NCBI GenBank assembly: GCA_018806915.1
Contig: JAGKQI010000095.1
Location: forward strand, 829,144-893,143
Source of the DNA: Phytophthora colocasiae
Lineage: Eukaryota > Oomycota > Peronosporomycetes > Peronosporales > Peronosporaceae
Length of the DNA: 64,000 nucleotides
Direction of reading: 5' to 3'
The position numbers and the translations under genes are program-made. Of the stretch, positions 32,701 to 45,065 are shown piece after piece (the first letter of the stretch is position 1; every line of letters starts with the position of its first letter). The notes below the pieces were generated by a model. That model saw nothing but the letters and a program-made list of their open reading frames with translations. It was not told the DNA's origin and did not search any database.

Positions 32701-35700
32701 TGGTAGACACGGGCCGGAGGCACAAGTCACAGATCTGTGTATGACACATTGTATTCTCACACGTCACATATGTAGCCATTTGCTGGCAGTTAAGCTCAGA
32801 GCCACACATTGCATTTTGATTAGGATTTAGTATGCTAGATACTAAATCCGTTACATTTATGTACCCACATAAATGTATCCACGTGTGTCACACACCAACG
32901 AGAAACATTCGTGTAACATCCCCGTTACACTCCCCACCAAGATTCCAGATACCGTATCCTGAAAGTGTAAACACACGACGCGATTATCGGCCGATGGCCA
33001 CGGCACCTTGCCTTGAGTGGACGGCGCTGTCTCTCGTGCGCGTTTCACGCCTCCGTACGCGATGCCACTTGGCACACACTTGGGCCCAATGCTTACCAAG
33101 CATATGAGCCTACTGGCTCGAGTCAAGGGCTCTACGGGCGTGGGAAGAAGGCCACAGGTGGCGTATCTATGATACTACTGGATCAGTGATTCACAGAGCA
33201 AGCCTTCCAGGCTACCAACGGTTCCACGAACCACACAGCAGTGGGACCCACTCGCATCAACGTTAATGTGACCCTCGGATGAGCACTGTGTGCAGGGCTT
33301 GATGCCCAAGTTGCCCGTGAAGCAAGCGCAAGCGCCACTATGTGTCACTGTGTCTTGTGAATACACGTGCTCAGCACAGTCGTAGACACGACAACGAGCA
33401 CCAGACAGCTAATGTAACGGGGTTACACGGCACGGTGTGCCATGGCTACATTGGTGTGGTAGACACGGGCCGGAGGCACAAGTCACAGATCTGTGTATGA
33501 CACATTGTATTCTCACACGTCACATATGTAGCCATTTGCTGGCAGTTAAGCTCAGAGCCACACATTGCATTTTGATTAGGATTTAGTATGCTAGATACTA
33601 AATCCGTTACATTTATGTACCCACATAAATGTATCCACGTGTGTCACACACCAACGAGAAACATTCGTGTAACATCCCCGTTACACTCCCCCCCCCCCAC
33701 CAAGATTCCAGATACCGTATCCTGAAAGTGTAAACACACGACGCGATTATCGGCCGATGGCCACGGCACCTTGCCTTGAGTGGACGGCGCTGTCTCTCGT
33801 GCGCGTTTCACGCCTCCGTACGCGATGCCACTTGGCACACACTTGGGCCCAATGCTTACCAAGCATATGAGCCTACTGGCTCGAGTCAAGGGGCTCTACG
33901 GGCGTGGGAAGAAGGCCACAGGTGGCGTATCTATGATACTACTGGATCAGTGATTCACAGAGCAAGCCTTCCAGGCTACCAACGGTTCCACGAACCACAC
34001 AGCAGTGGGACCCACTCGCATCAACGTTAATGTGACCCTCGGATGAGCACTGTGTGCAGGGCTTGATGCCCAAGTTGCCCGTGAAGCAAGCGCAAGCGCC
34101 ACTATGTGTCACTGTGTCTTGTGAATACACGTGCTCAGCACAGTCGTAGACACGACAACGAGCACCAGACAGCTAATGTAACGGGGTTACACGGCACGGT
34201 GTGCCATGGCTACATTGGTGTGGTAGACACGGGCCGGAGGCACAAGTCACAGATCTGTGTATGACACATTGTATTCTCACACGTCACATATGTAGCCATT
34301 TGCTGGCAGTTAAGCTCAGAGCCACACATTGCATTTTGATTAGGATTTAGTATGCTAGATACTAAATCCGTTACATTTATGTACCCATATAAATGTATCC
34401 ACGTGTGTCACACACCAACGAGAAACATTCGTGTAACATCCCCGTTACACTCCCCCCCCCACCAAGATTCCAGATACCGTATCCTGAAAGTGTAAACACA
34501 CGACGCGATTATCGGCCGATGGCCACGGCACCTTGCCTTGAGTGGACGGCGCTGTCTCTCGTGCGCGTTTCACGCCTCCGTACGCGATGCCACTTGGCAC
34601 ACACTTGGGCCCAATGCTTACCAAGCATATGAGCCTACTGGCTCGAGTCAAGGGGCTCTACGGGCGTGGGAAGAAGGCCACAGGTGGCGTATCTATGATA
34701 CTACTGGATCAGTGATTCACAGAGCAAGCCTTCCAGGCTACCAACGGTTCCACGAACCACACAGCAGTGGGACCCACTCGCATCAACGTTAATGTGACCC
34801 TCGGATGAGCACTGTGTGCAGGGCTTGATGCCCAAGTTGCCCGTGAAGCAAGCGCAAGCGCCACTATGTGTCACTGTGTCTTGTGAATACACGTGCTCAG
34901 CACAGTCGTAGACACGACAACGAGCACCAGACAGCTAATGTAACGGGGTTACACGGCACGGTGTGCCATGGCTACATTGGTGTGGTAGACACGGGCCGGA
35001 GGCACAAGTCACAGATCTGTGTATGACACATTGTATTCTCCCACGTCACATATGTAGCCATTTGCTGGCAGTTAAGCTCAGAGCCACACATTGCATTTTT
35101 GATTAGGATTTAGTATGCTAGATACTAAATCCGTTACATTTATGTACCCATATAAATGTATCCACGTGTCACACACCAACGAGAAACATTCGTGTAACAT
35201 CCCCGTTACACTCCCCCCCCCACCAAGATTCCAGATACCGTATCCTGAAAGTGTAAACACACGACGCGATTATCGGCCGATGGCCACGGCACCTTGCCTT
35301 GAGTGGACGGCGCTGTCTCTCGTGCGCGTTTCACGCCTCCGTACGCGATGCCACTTGGCACACACTTGGGCCCAATGCTTACCAAGCATATGAGCCTACT
35401 GGCTCGAGTCAAGGGGCTCTACGGGCGTGGGAAGAAGGCCACAGGTGGCGTATCTATGATACTACTGGATCAGTGATTCACAGAGCAAGCCTTCCAGGCT
35501 ACCAACGGTTCCACGAACCACACAGCAGTGGGACCCACTCGCATCAACGTTAATGTGACCCTCGGATGAGCACTGTGTGCAGGGCTTGATGCCCAAGTTG
35601 CCCGTGAAGCAAGCGCAAGCGCCACTATGTGTCACTGTGTCTTGTGAATACACGTGCTCAGCACAGTCGTAGACACGACAACGAGCACCAGACAGCTAAT

Positions 35701-36664
35701 GTAACGGGGTTACACGGCACGGTGTGCCATGGCTACATTGGTGTGGTAGACACGGGCCGGAGGCACAAGTCACAGATCTGTGTATGACACATTGTATTCT
35801 CCCACGTCACATATGTAGCCATTTGCTGGCAGTTAAGCTCAGAGCCACACATTGCATTTTGATTAGGATTTAGTATGCTAGATACTAAATCCGTTACATT
35901 TATGTACCCATATAAATGTATCCACGTGTGTCACACACCAACGAGAAACATTCGTGTAACATCCCCGTTACACTCCCCCCCCCACCAAGATTCCAGATAC
36001 CGTATCCTGAAAGTGTAAACACACGACGCGATTATCGGCCGATGGCCACGGCACCTTGCCTTGAGTGGACGGCGCTGTCTCTCGTGCGCGTTTCACGCCT
36101 CCGTACGCGATGCCACTTGGCACACACTTGGGCCCAATGCTTACCAAGCATATGAGCCTACTGGCTCGAGTCAAGGGGCTCTACGGGCGTGGGAAGAAGG
36201 CCACAGGTGGCGTATCTATGATACTACTGGATCAGTGATTCACAGAGCAAGCCTTCCAGGCTACCAACGGTTCCACGAACCACACAGCAGTGGGACCCAC
36301 TCGCATCAACGTTAATGTGACCCTCGGATGAGCACTGTGTGCAGGGCTTGATGCCCAAGTTGCCCGTGAAGCAAGCGCAAGCGCCACTATGTGTCACTGT
36401 GTCTTGTGAATACACGTGCTCAGCACAGTCGTAGACACGACAACGAGCACCAGACAGCTAATGTAACGGGGTTACACGGCACGGTGTGCCATGGCTACAT
36501 TGGTGTGGTAGACACGGGCCGGAGGCACAAGTCACAGATCTGTGTATGACACATTGTATTCTCACACGTCACATATGTAGCCATTTGCTGGCAGTTAAGC
36601 TCAGAGCCACACATTGCATTTTGATTAGGATTTAGTATGTTAGATACTAAATCCGTTACATTTA
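23524..36664. repeat. Satellite array: 17 units of 756-765 bp plus a 203-bp partial unit
   Basis: Head-to-tail copies start at 23524, 24284, 25046, 25811, 26573, 27336, 28094, 28856, 29619, 30382, 31145, 31901, 32657, 33413, 34177, 34939 and 35700, with a partial copy at 36462-36664. Copies look nearly identical; most length difference comes from one C-run (3 to 13 C). Each unit opens TGTAACGGGGTTACACGG and includes two short hairpins. Array length is 17 units plus about 203 bp, as expected if unequal exchange began between two 203-bp direct repeats. Short ORFs recurring in every unit (84 codons plus strand, 63 codons minus strand) are conserved only because the DNA is. No rRNA, tRNA or snRNA was recognised. 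Confidence 0.97.
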
Positions 36665-36931
36665 GGATTAGGGCAATAAAGTCAATAAAAATCAGTTTGC
36701 ATTTTATACAGTTAGTGTTAGTTCCTTTATTATAGGGACGCTGATTGTGTGAGTCCCGTATTTAGTGGCCTACTTGGTTCTTGTATAGAACCGAAGGCTA
36801 GTGCCTTGCAAGCAGGACTCTACGAGTCCAGAAAACTTCCTCTGTGCTGTGCACATCTACGCAGCCCCGCTGCATCTGGTAGCACTTGTATTCAATCCAA
36901 CTCCTGCGTTGAAGACTGTTTCTCTGTGAGA
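36462..36931 (+). repeat. Possible 5' LTR and leader of Gypsy-A
   Basis: The last partial satellite unit runs directly into unique sequence with AATAAA-like signals (36675-36690) and ends in TGCA at 36871-36874, followed by TC and TGGTAGCACTTG (36877-36888), a plausible start of a primer-binding site. Gag starts at 36932. If this is an LTR its first 203 bp equal the start of every satellite unit. The assignment is tentative: no second LTR is visible and the primer match beyond 12 nt is poor. Confidence 0.35.
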
Positions 36932-38675
36932 ATGGATCAAGACGCGTACGCCCACTTGACTCCGAGTCAGCAGGCTACACTTAACAAGCTTACGTCCTTG
37001 CTGGGCCCAGAAGGTATGGCGCACCTTGCGTCTCAAGGGCTGGAGGCCGTCAACGCGCGCCTGGAGGCATTTGCCTCGTACGAGTACGCTCTCGTCGAGC
37101 AGGAATGTAAAAGGGGTTACCTCCGCTCCGAGAGCTAAGCCCGTCACGCTCAGCGTGAAGACCTTCCACGGGCAGGACGGGGAGAACCTCTTGCTGTGGA
37201 CCCGAGAGGTCGAAATGGCCATGGGGGCTGCTATGCTCCAGTTGGAGGGACACGCGTGGCGTTTGCCATCTCTAAGCTCGAAGGTCGAGCGCGAGAATGG
37301 GCTTTGACGTCTGGGACGTCAGTGGAAGCGGCCTTCCCCACCTGGGGGGAGCTAAAAGCTAAGCTCACGCAAGTATTTGCTCCGCTCAACCAGGCGTATC
37401 GCGTGCGATCACGCTTCCTTGCTTGCCGTCAAGGCAAGAAGGACCTGATGGACTACGTCCAAGAGCTACGCACGCTCATCGCCGGTATGGCCGCCGACCC
37501 TCTACCTGAGGTGGTCGCTGTGACCGTCTTCATGGAAGGTTTGCGAGCTGGCGTGGCCAGGACGGAGGCATTCCGTCAGAGCCCCCGCAGCTTCGAGGAC
37601 GCTGTCAGCGTGGCATTGAATACCGAACACAACTTTAAGTTGTTTAAGGGTCGGTGCTAACAGCACAGGGTCCGGTGGGCCCGAGCCCATGGATCTCAGT
37701 TATGCTGAGGATGAAGTAGCGGAGCTACGAGCTGCGGTGCAGCGTATGAGCACCCGTCGGTGCTACACGTGTGGTAGTCCTACACATCAAAGGCCAAACT
37801 GCCCTTTGCGCAAAGAGCGCGGTGGCCAGAATGGTCGCAACCCTGCCGCGGGTCCCGCTTTGGGTTCTGCCCAGGGAAACGCCGGCTCCCAGTAGACGCG
37901 GGGCGGTCTACTGGGGGAGAACTGAGTTCAGCAGTGCGTGAGAGGCACTGGGGCTCAGCCCCGAAGAGCTCCGTGCTCTTTAACACGGAACGTGTGAGCA
38001 AGCAGGGATTGCTGGTCGTCCATGTGGACGTGAAGGGCTTTGGGAAGCCGTGGATCGTGTTGACAGCATTATGCTGAGGCGCTACGAGCGTGAAGAGGTG
38101 ACACAGACACTGTCCGTTTAGCGACGGGCGTCCGTGTCACGGTGGCCAAGGTCCCCAAGGACCTGCGGCTGAAGTTCTTGGACTTCGATAGCGTGGAACG
38201 CTGCTTGGTCCTGGACCTGGATTCGAGGTACGACCTCATCCTTGGCATGGTGTGGCTGGAACGCCACGAACCATGGATTGATTGGAGGTCGAAGACCTTA
38301 GGTGCTACGCACTTCTCTGCTAGTGGAGCTTTGGTGAGTCATGAACCCACCTCTGGTAGGAAGCAGAAGCGCTATTGGCGCGAGCATCGAGCCGAGTCGG
38401 CTATGATGCTGGAAGTCGGCGTGTCCGAGTTAGTGGACAGCACCGAGTGCGAGGACCGCAGTCCTGTTGAGCGCGTAGCGCTGGTTGACAGTGAGACAAC
38501 GTGTGGGCAAAGCCCACGTAACCCCTGTGGGGCGGCACGTACTCCGCCGAGTGACGCCGGTCATGGACCGTCACTGGTTGCCGATGGCATCGGGCCTTAC
38601 CAGGCCGTGAACTGTGGGGCGGCACGTACTCCGTCGAGTGATATTGGTCGTAGACCAAGTCGATCACTGAGTGTC
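36932..38675 (+). pseudogene. Gypsy-A gag and protease, decayed and truncated
   Basis: Plus-strand Gypsy remains. Gag begins [20 protein letters not shown] at 36932. The capsid-like domain reads [26 protein letters not shown] and VFMEGLRAGVARTEAF across frames (frameshifts near 37105, 37245 and 37655). One zinc knuckle, CYTCGSPTHQRPNC (CX2CX4HX4C), lies near 37761. The protease region (about 38010-38300) has lost its D[ST]G: after KPWIVLT the bases run out of frame, while the distal FDSVERCLVLDLDSRYDLILGMVWLERHEPWIDWRSKTLG is well kept. The rest of pol is missing because copy B is inserted at 38676. This family is distinct from Gypsy-1 and B/C. Confidence 0.75.
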
Positions 38676-40424
38676 TGTCGCGAAGTCGGTGCAACTTTTA
38701 CCGCGGTGCAGGGGCGTACAGTGAACCTGGAAGTGTGACTACTGGTAGTGATACCAGAGTCGCACAGCAAGGTGGGCGTGTGTTACCTTGCGCTGTCCTC
38801 GTAGGTTCGTTGTCTTGGTAATGAGACCCTCGCCGGGGTCGTGAGAGTTTGTGTGAGAGTGAGGGTTCCTTGCGTAGACCGTCGGATGTCCTTCTGGTCC
38901 TCACAGGAGCGCTTGAGAGTCGAACGTTTTCCGGTGAACACTTGTGTACACCAGAGATTTCTGAAGGCAAAAGAGAAATTAATACAATGGGAAGTCCTGT
39001 CACTAGACTTCCGAGATAACCGCAATATAGAGTTCCGATATACAAATATGTAGCTGCTCTTATTCTTTCCTGGCCCTTGAGCAGTGGGCTAGTTCTCCAG
39101 GTCAACTAGGGAAATGTTCACCAGACACCTGGTCTGTCTGGTATTCCCGTAACTTTCGCGCACCACCCTCTAATGTATAGAGGGAAAATAAACCAATACA
39201 CTATCAGTTATATAACAGTCTACCGAGCGTCTTGAGAGCGACTGTCTAGCTCCCAAAACCTGTCCAAACGTACAATATGAAATGGGCTACTGTTAGAGAC
39301 AAGACAAACGACCCAACTAGTAAATGGAATAGGTGGGTCCTCTCAGGTCTCTACGTTACGCTGATCTCCACCTAAAGGGGCTTGATAGGTGAGAGATCAC
39401 ACGACTCAAAGCTTTGTCGTGGCCTAATACTTACAAGAAGCAGCAGGCAGATAGACTTGTTCGTGACAAGATAAATTGAACTCTGGTTACATATCTCGTA
39501 TCTCTCTGTCTTCTATCTTCCATATTCTCATATACACTTGGTCTCAGTATAACTCAGGAATCTTCACTTGGGCTCACTATGGTAGTCGGTACAGCGGATC
39601 TTGTCGAGTCGACACTTAATGATGTCATTACAGGGATGAGTGGGTTGCATTTCACTTGATTGCGTGAGGTCGTGTTGGGTACACTTGGTTTCAGTATGGG
39701 GTGGACTTCAGAGTGTCAGAGTCTGGTATCTTGTTCATCAGGGTCTGGAATCATGTGCGTCGGAGACATGTTCATCGGAACCATGTACTCCGGAATCATG
39801 TACATCAGAGTTGTAGTACCAGAGTCGTGACACTTGGGTCTGATCATCGGAGTCTTGTACGTCGGAGTCTGTTCATCGGAAACTGGTAATGTCTGGAATA
39901 TTGCTTGTATAAGCCGGACACATCAGACTTGTGTTGCCAGAATCATGTTCGTCAGACTCATGTACGTCGGACTCATGTACGTCAGACTTCATGGTGTGAT
40001 ATCAGAGTTTCCATGCGTGATACCAGAAATCCATGAGTGTTTTTAGGGTGCGGAGCACGTATGCTACAACGCACGAAGTCCAGTTGGGATATGCGCGGGG
40101 TGCGCTACGTCCGGTGCGCGATACTTGGTATCTTGTGGGTAAAATTGTATTCCTTGAACCATCATCGTCACACAGGACGGCAACGGGATGAGGTCTCTCA
40201 GAGATACGTTCTTCTGAGAGACTTTCTGCCAACCTTTAGGCACTCATCGTCGGGGAAAGTCCGGCGATCAGACTGAGTGTTGTTGTCTCTCGGAGTTTGT
40301 GCACTTTTCCGAGGAACACTTCTGATCTCTTGGGCCCCTTTGCAGTACAGGTGAAGGTTAATATATATAGCACTTTTCTTCCACAGATCCATCATTGTCG
40401 CACGGGACATAACCTCGTCCCACA
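38676..40424 (-). repeat. 3' LTR of copy B
   Basis: 1749 bp from TGTCGCGAAG to CCTCGTCCCACA, so it has TG..CA ends, with a polypyrimidine (polypurine on the element strand) tract immediately to the right. It is almost identical to 43171-44920 (1750 bp). The same left edge recurs at 63736. The interior around 39690-40010 has loosely repeated TCATGTACGTCGGAC-type words. Confidence 0.9.
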
Positions 40425-40438
40425 TCTCCCTTTCTCCC
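40425..40438 (-). other. Polypurine tract of copy B
   Basis: Plus strand TCTCCCTTTCTCCC, i.e. GGGAGAAAGGGAGA on the element strand, abutting the 3' LTR. It is the expected primer for plus-strand DNA synthesis and fixes the LTR edge. Confidence 0.8.
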
Positions 40439-40570
40439 ACAATCCAGTGTATATCCAATCACATCACAGCGTAACGTCCATATCCACTCGAAAAATCGTA
40501 ATTAGCAACGTGTCAACCGCCCCTCCTGGTCATAATTCGTCAGTGCGGAACTTTCTCCAAACTGAGCATC

Positions 40571-40849
40571 ATGGCCAGGCCAGTACGTCAGAGGTCCCGT
40601 GAACATAGTGTAGCTGTGACGCTCTCAAAACTTCCGGGATTTCAGAGTCTCTGGTGTCCTGTCGCTCAGTCTGATTCCATCAGACTCAGAAATAGCCAAC
40701 TGTCGTATCCAATAAACGGTCACATTCCGATTTCCTTTCTGACACACACCTCAGAAGAAGATCCAGCAACCATGGGTTCTCCATCGGCTTCTACTATTGG
40801 CGACGCCTCGGGCACTGAACCCGCTTCGGCATCCGTAGCATCATCATAA
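40571..40849 (+). pseudogene. Copy B opposite-strand ORF, reduced to its first 92 codons
   Basis: MARPVRQRSREHS ... HTSEEDPATMGS ... ASVASS, then stop. It matches the start of the copy C opposite-strand ORF (45066 onward) closely, then jumps to sequence matching 48497 onward. About 3.15 kb is missing relative to copy C, with the word GCATC at the breakpoint on both sides. Confidence 0.75.
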
Positions 40850-41041
40850 TCCATTCGTAAAATTCCATCATACACACAAAATCATCTCCATACAAATTCA
40901 CATAACAATCACCATCTCTGGGAGTCACGTATCCCTGAAATCACATTTCCGAAAGACATGTCTCTCAGACACCTCATCTCTGAAATACATCGTCAGGTGA
41001 ACAATGATGTTCACCAGAGTTCTCAGAATAAGTTTCAGAGT

Positions 41042-43170
41042 TTAAACTCTGGGGTGATCGTCTCCAGCTTGCATTGCTTGGAAACGAGCTCGCGCTCGTG
41101 CGCTCTGATTGAACTCATATAACAAAGCGCCACAATTCAGCTTTGACAAGGGTAGCCACTCTGTCTCGTCGTACCCCTTCCACTTGACTAGGTATTCACG
41201 AAGTCTCTTAGAGGTTCTGGTACGCTTGTTCCACCGAGTGTCTAGTATCTTTTCCACTTCGTATTCATCATTCTTTATGTCGGGCTCCCAACTGTCTTCT
41301 GGTAACAGTGCTGCATCAAAGTCATCATCCTCATGGACATCAAGTTCCACAGTCGGTCTTCTGGGAAACAAGGCTCTCGGTTTCAGGCGACTCACGTGAA
41401 CCCAAGGGTTCACCCGATACCCGGTGTCCTCGACCTTGAGTTTCACGCGAAAATCATCCAACATCTCTTCAACCCGGAAAGGACCATGCCACATGTGTGC
41501 GAGTTTCCGACTCAACCCCGTTTGTACTTTGGGGATGTATAACCACACGGCATCACCGACGGCAAATCCGGACTTCAGGCGTTCCGACAACTCCTTCCAC
41601 TTTCGGGTCTGTTCTTCGGAACGCTCCCGCTTGGCCTTCTTCTGAAGTTCTTCAGCACAAGCTTGAGCGTAGCAGTAAGCTCGTTGCATCTTCCGACGCC
41701 ACTCATAAGCAGTGCGCTCTTGTACACCAGAAGGTTTTGGACCAAGCATCGCGGACACAGTCCCGTGACCATCCCATCCGTGCACCAGAAAAAATTGTGT
41801 TTCCAGCCGGGTCGCATCAAAGGAAGTGTTCAATGCGAACATCAAACGTTCGGCGTGATCGTCCCAGTCACTCTGGTCAGCTTCGGCGATGAAGGCCTTG
41901 ATGGCGCGAACGACCGTCTGAATAGACCGTTCTTGTTGGCCGTTCGCCTGAGGACGGTACGCCAGAGTTGCTCGCTGTCTGCTTCCCAGCAGGTCCCGGA
42001 AACACCTAAACACTTCACTCATGAAACGGGGGTCCTGATCGTGGCGTATCAGGGAACTAGCTCCGAAGTTCCGGAAGACGCGTTCCTCGTAGGCCTCAGC
42101 GACATCTTGAGCCGTAGTGATACTCATAGGCTTGCACATCACATAGCCTGAGAACATGTCTTGGAACAACAACAGGAACGTGTTGCCTCTGGCGGACTTT
42201 GGCATGTGCGTTACGAAATCCATGGACACCACTTCAAAAGGTCGACTGGGCTCGATGTTGCCGGGCGACGGTCCAGGATTCGGGGGACGCCCCTTGCCGC
42301 TAGCACAGTCCATACACTCCTTGACGAACCTTTCCACATCAGCGTACATACCAATCCAGTAGAACTCGGAGCTCAGCTTCTAGAACGTACGTTTGATTCC
42401 CTGGTGAGCACCCTGGTAATCCCCATGAGCATAGTGCAGCATGTCAGCATGCAAGTCTCTGGGAACCACAAGTCTGAGTTCATCAACCATGTCTCTCGGA
42501 CGTTCTCTGGTAGCACGGCTGAGGCGGTACAAAACGTCTCTGGAATCCAAGATGAAATCATCGGCAATCCTGGCAAGCTTCCTTACTCGGGGTCGTGGTA
42601 GATCTCCCACGTCACCCTTAAGGAACTTGATGAGTTCTGCCAGATGAACATCTTGAGCCTGGTGAACTTTGATCCGCTGCCAGCGTTCTTCCTGAAACTC
42701 CAATGGTCCCATGGGTTCATGAGCTTCTACATCGTCTGGTAGGTCTACTTCTCCCTGATTGCGTGCACGAGTGATGGCAGTAAGTACCTTGGCAGCATGA
42801 GGCAGGGGTGCAGACTCTGGCCCTGGGTCACCCATATCCGGTGTACAATCATGTTCACCAGAGGTCTGGTGAACATCGTCCGGGGCTTCAGAAGACATCA
42901 CTTCGGGAGGCTTCATCAGCTTCTCTGGGATCTTGGACACCAGCTTCAGATGAGCCAGTTCGTCAGGGTCTTGGACTTGCCAGGACTCACCAAGGACAAG
43001 AGTCTTGGACGTCAAATAGTCCGCTGCTTGATTGAACTCACGCTTCACGTGCACTAACTTCAGAGACTGGAACTTGACCTTCAGAGACTCAAACTCGACT
43101 AATTTCCGTTGCAGGTTCGGCTGATTGCAATTGATCAGTCCCTGAGCTTGCTGGATAGCGATACGGGAGT
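41042..43170 (-). pseudogene. Copy B pol: second RNase H end, integrase and chromodomain
   Basis: The segment 43170-42380 reads the tail of the second RNase H and the linker (KLVHVKREFNQAADYL ... YAHGDYQGAHQGIKRTF). A TAG at 42380-42382 replaces the GAG of copy C. Then 42349-41042 gives the integrase core (SMDFVTHMP, RHDQDPRF, QQERSI) and chromodomain (DEYEVEKILDTRW ... YLVKWKGYDETEWLPL). Apart from the nonsense codon this part is open. Its upstream part is separated by copy C at 43171, within DSRIAIQQAQG. Confidence 0.85.
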
Positions 43171-44920
43171 TGTCGCGAAGTCGGTGCAACTTTTACCGCG
43201 GTGCAGGGGCGTACAGCGAACCTGGAAGTGTGACTACCGGTAGTGATACCAGAGTCGCACAGCAAGGTGGGCGTGTGTTACCTTGTGCTGTCCTCGTAGG
43301 TTCGTTGTCTTGGTAATGAGACCCTCGCCGGGGTCGTGAGAGTTTGTGTGAGAGTGAGGGTTCCTTGCGTAGACCGTCGGATGTCCTTCTGGTCCTCACA
43401 GGAGCGCTTGAGAGTCGAACGTTTTCCGGTGAACACTTGTGTACACCAGAGATTTCTGAAGGCAAAAGAGAAATTAATACAATGGGAAGTCCTGTCACTA
43501 GACTTCCGAGATAACCGCAATATAGAGTTCCGATATACAAATATGTAGCTGCTCTTATTCTTTCCTGGCCCTTGAGCAGTGGGCTAGTTCTCCAGGTCAA
43601 CTAGGGAAATGTTCACCAGACACCTGGTCTGTCTGGTATTCCCGTAACTTTCGCGCACCACCCTCTAATGTATAGAGGGAAAATAAACCAATACACTATC
43701 AGTTATATAACAGTCTACCGAGCGTCTTGAGAGCGACTGTCTAGCTCCCAAAACCTGTCCAAACGTACAATATGAAATGGGCTACTGTTAGAGACAAGAC
43801 AAACGACCCAACTAGTAAATGGAATAGGTGGGTCCTCTCAGGTCTCTACGTTACGCTGATCTCCACCTAAAGGGGCTTGATAGGTGAGAGATCACACGAC
43901 TCAAAGCTTTGTCGTGGCCTAATACTTACAAGAAGCAGCAGGCAGATAGACTTGTTCGTGACAAGATAAATTGAACTCTGGTTACATATCTCGTATCTCT
44001 CTGTCTTCTATCTTCCATATTCTCATATACACTTGGTCTCAGTATAACTCAGGAATCTTCACTTGGGCTCACTATGGTAGTCGGTACAGCGGATCTTGTC
44101 GAGTCGACACTTAATGATGTCATTACAGGGATGAGTGGGTTGCATTTCACTTGATTGCGTGAGGTCGTGTTGGGTACACTTGGTTTCAGTATGGGGTGGA
44201 CTTCAGAGTGTCAGAGTCTGGTATCTTGTTCATCAGGGTCTGGAATCATGTGCGTCGGAGACATGTTCATCGGAACCATGTACTCCGGAATCATGTACAT
44301 CAGAGTTGTAGTACCAGAGTCGTGACACTTGGGTCTGATCATCGGAGTCTTGTACGTCGGAGTCTGTTCATCGGAAACTGGTAATGTCTGGAATATTGCT
44401 TGTATAAGCCGGACACATCAGACTTGTGTTGCCAGAATCATGTTCGTCAGACTCATGTACGTCGGACTCATGTACGTCAGACTTCATGGTGTGATATCAG
44501 AGTTTCCATGCGTGATACCAGAAATCCATGAGTGTTTTTAGGGTGCGGAGCACGTATGCTACAACGCACGAAGTCCAGTTGGGATATGCGCGGGGTGCGC
44601 TACGTCCGGTGCGCGATACTTGGTATCTTGTGGGTATAACTTGTTTTCCTTGAACCATCATCGTCACACAGGACGGCAACGGGATGAGGTCTCTCAGAGA
44701 TACGTTCTTCTGAGAGACTTTCTGCCAACCTTTAGGCACTCATCGTCGGGGAAAGTCCGGCGATCAGACTGAGTGTTGTTGTCTCTCGGAGTTTGTGCAC
44801 TTTTCCGAGGAACACTTCTGATCTCTTGGGCCCCTTTGCAGTACAGGTGAAGGTTAATATATATAGCACTTTTCTTCCACAGATCCATCATTGTCGCACG
44901 GGACATAACCTCGTCCCACA
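43171..44920 (-). repeat. 3' LTR of copy C
   Basis: 1750 bp, TGTCGCGAAG to TCGTCCCACA, followed by the polypurine tract 44921-44934. It is almost identical to the copy B LTR; visible differences include short changes near 44634-44643. Confidence 0.92.
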
Positions 44921-44934
44921 TCTCCCTTTCTCCC
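44921..44934 (-). other. Polypurine tract of copy C
   Basis: Plus strand TCTCCCTTTCTCCC next to the LTR edge, identical to copy B. Confidence 0.8.
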
Positions 44935-45065
44935 ACAATCCAGTGTATATCCAATCACATCACAGCGTAACGTCCATATCCACTCGAAAAATCGTAATTA
45001 GCAACGTGTCAACCGCCCTCCTGGTCATAATTCGTCAGTGCGGAACTTTCTCCAAACTGAGCATC

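Larger units (their letters stand above)
38676..43170 (-). mobile_element. Gypsy copy B (3' part), inserted in Gypsy-A and cut by copy C
   Basis: Minus-strand element whose 3' LTR begins at 38676 inside Gypsy-A (preceding bases GTGTC may be the target duplication) and whose pol is interrupted at 43170 by copy C. Present parts are the 3' LTR, polypurine tract, the start of the opposite-strand ORF, the pol 3' half (integrase, chromodomain) and part of the second RNase H. The 5' half is presumably to the right of copy C, outside the window. Confidence 0.9.

Noticed and set aside
23883..36315. Identical 84-codon plus-strand and 63-codon minus-strand ORFs in most satellite units as a multicopy gene
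   Set aside because: They are conserved only because the DNA is nearly identical. No recognisable domain or signal peptide, and overlapping ORFs on both strands are equally conserved.
23524..36664. CRISPR array
   Set aside because: Units are over 750 bp, head-to-tail, without short repeat/unique spacer structure, and the genome is eukaryotic.
23524..36664. rDNA, 5S, tRNA or snRNA cluster; hammerhead ribozyme satellite
   Set aside because: I see no rRNA or tRNA signature. GAAAC is present, but the CTGANGA core that should accompany it is not; the nearest match, CGGATGA, has the wrong base.
36749..36931. Coding start for Gypsy-A gag at 36749
   Set aside because: The in-frame ATG at 36932 follows the probable primer-binding region; the earlier part reads LTR/leader sequence.
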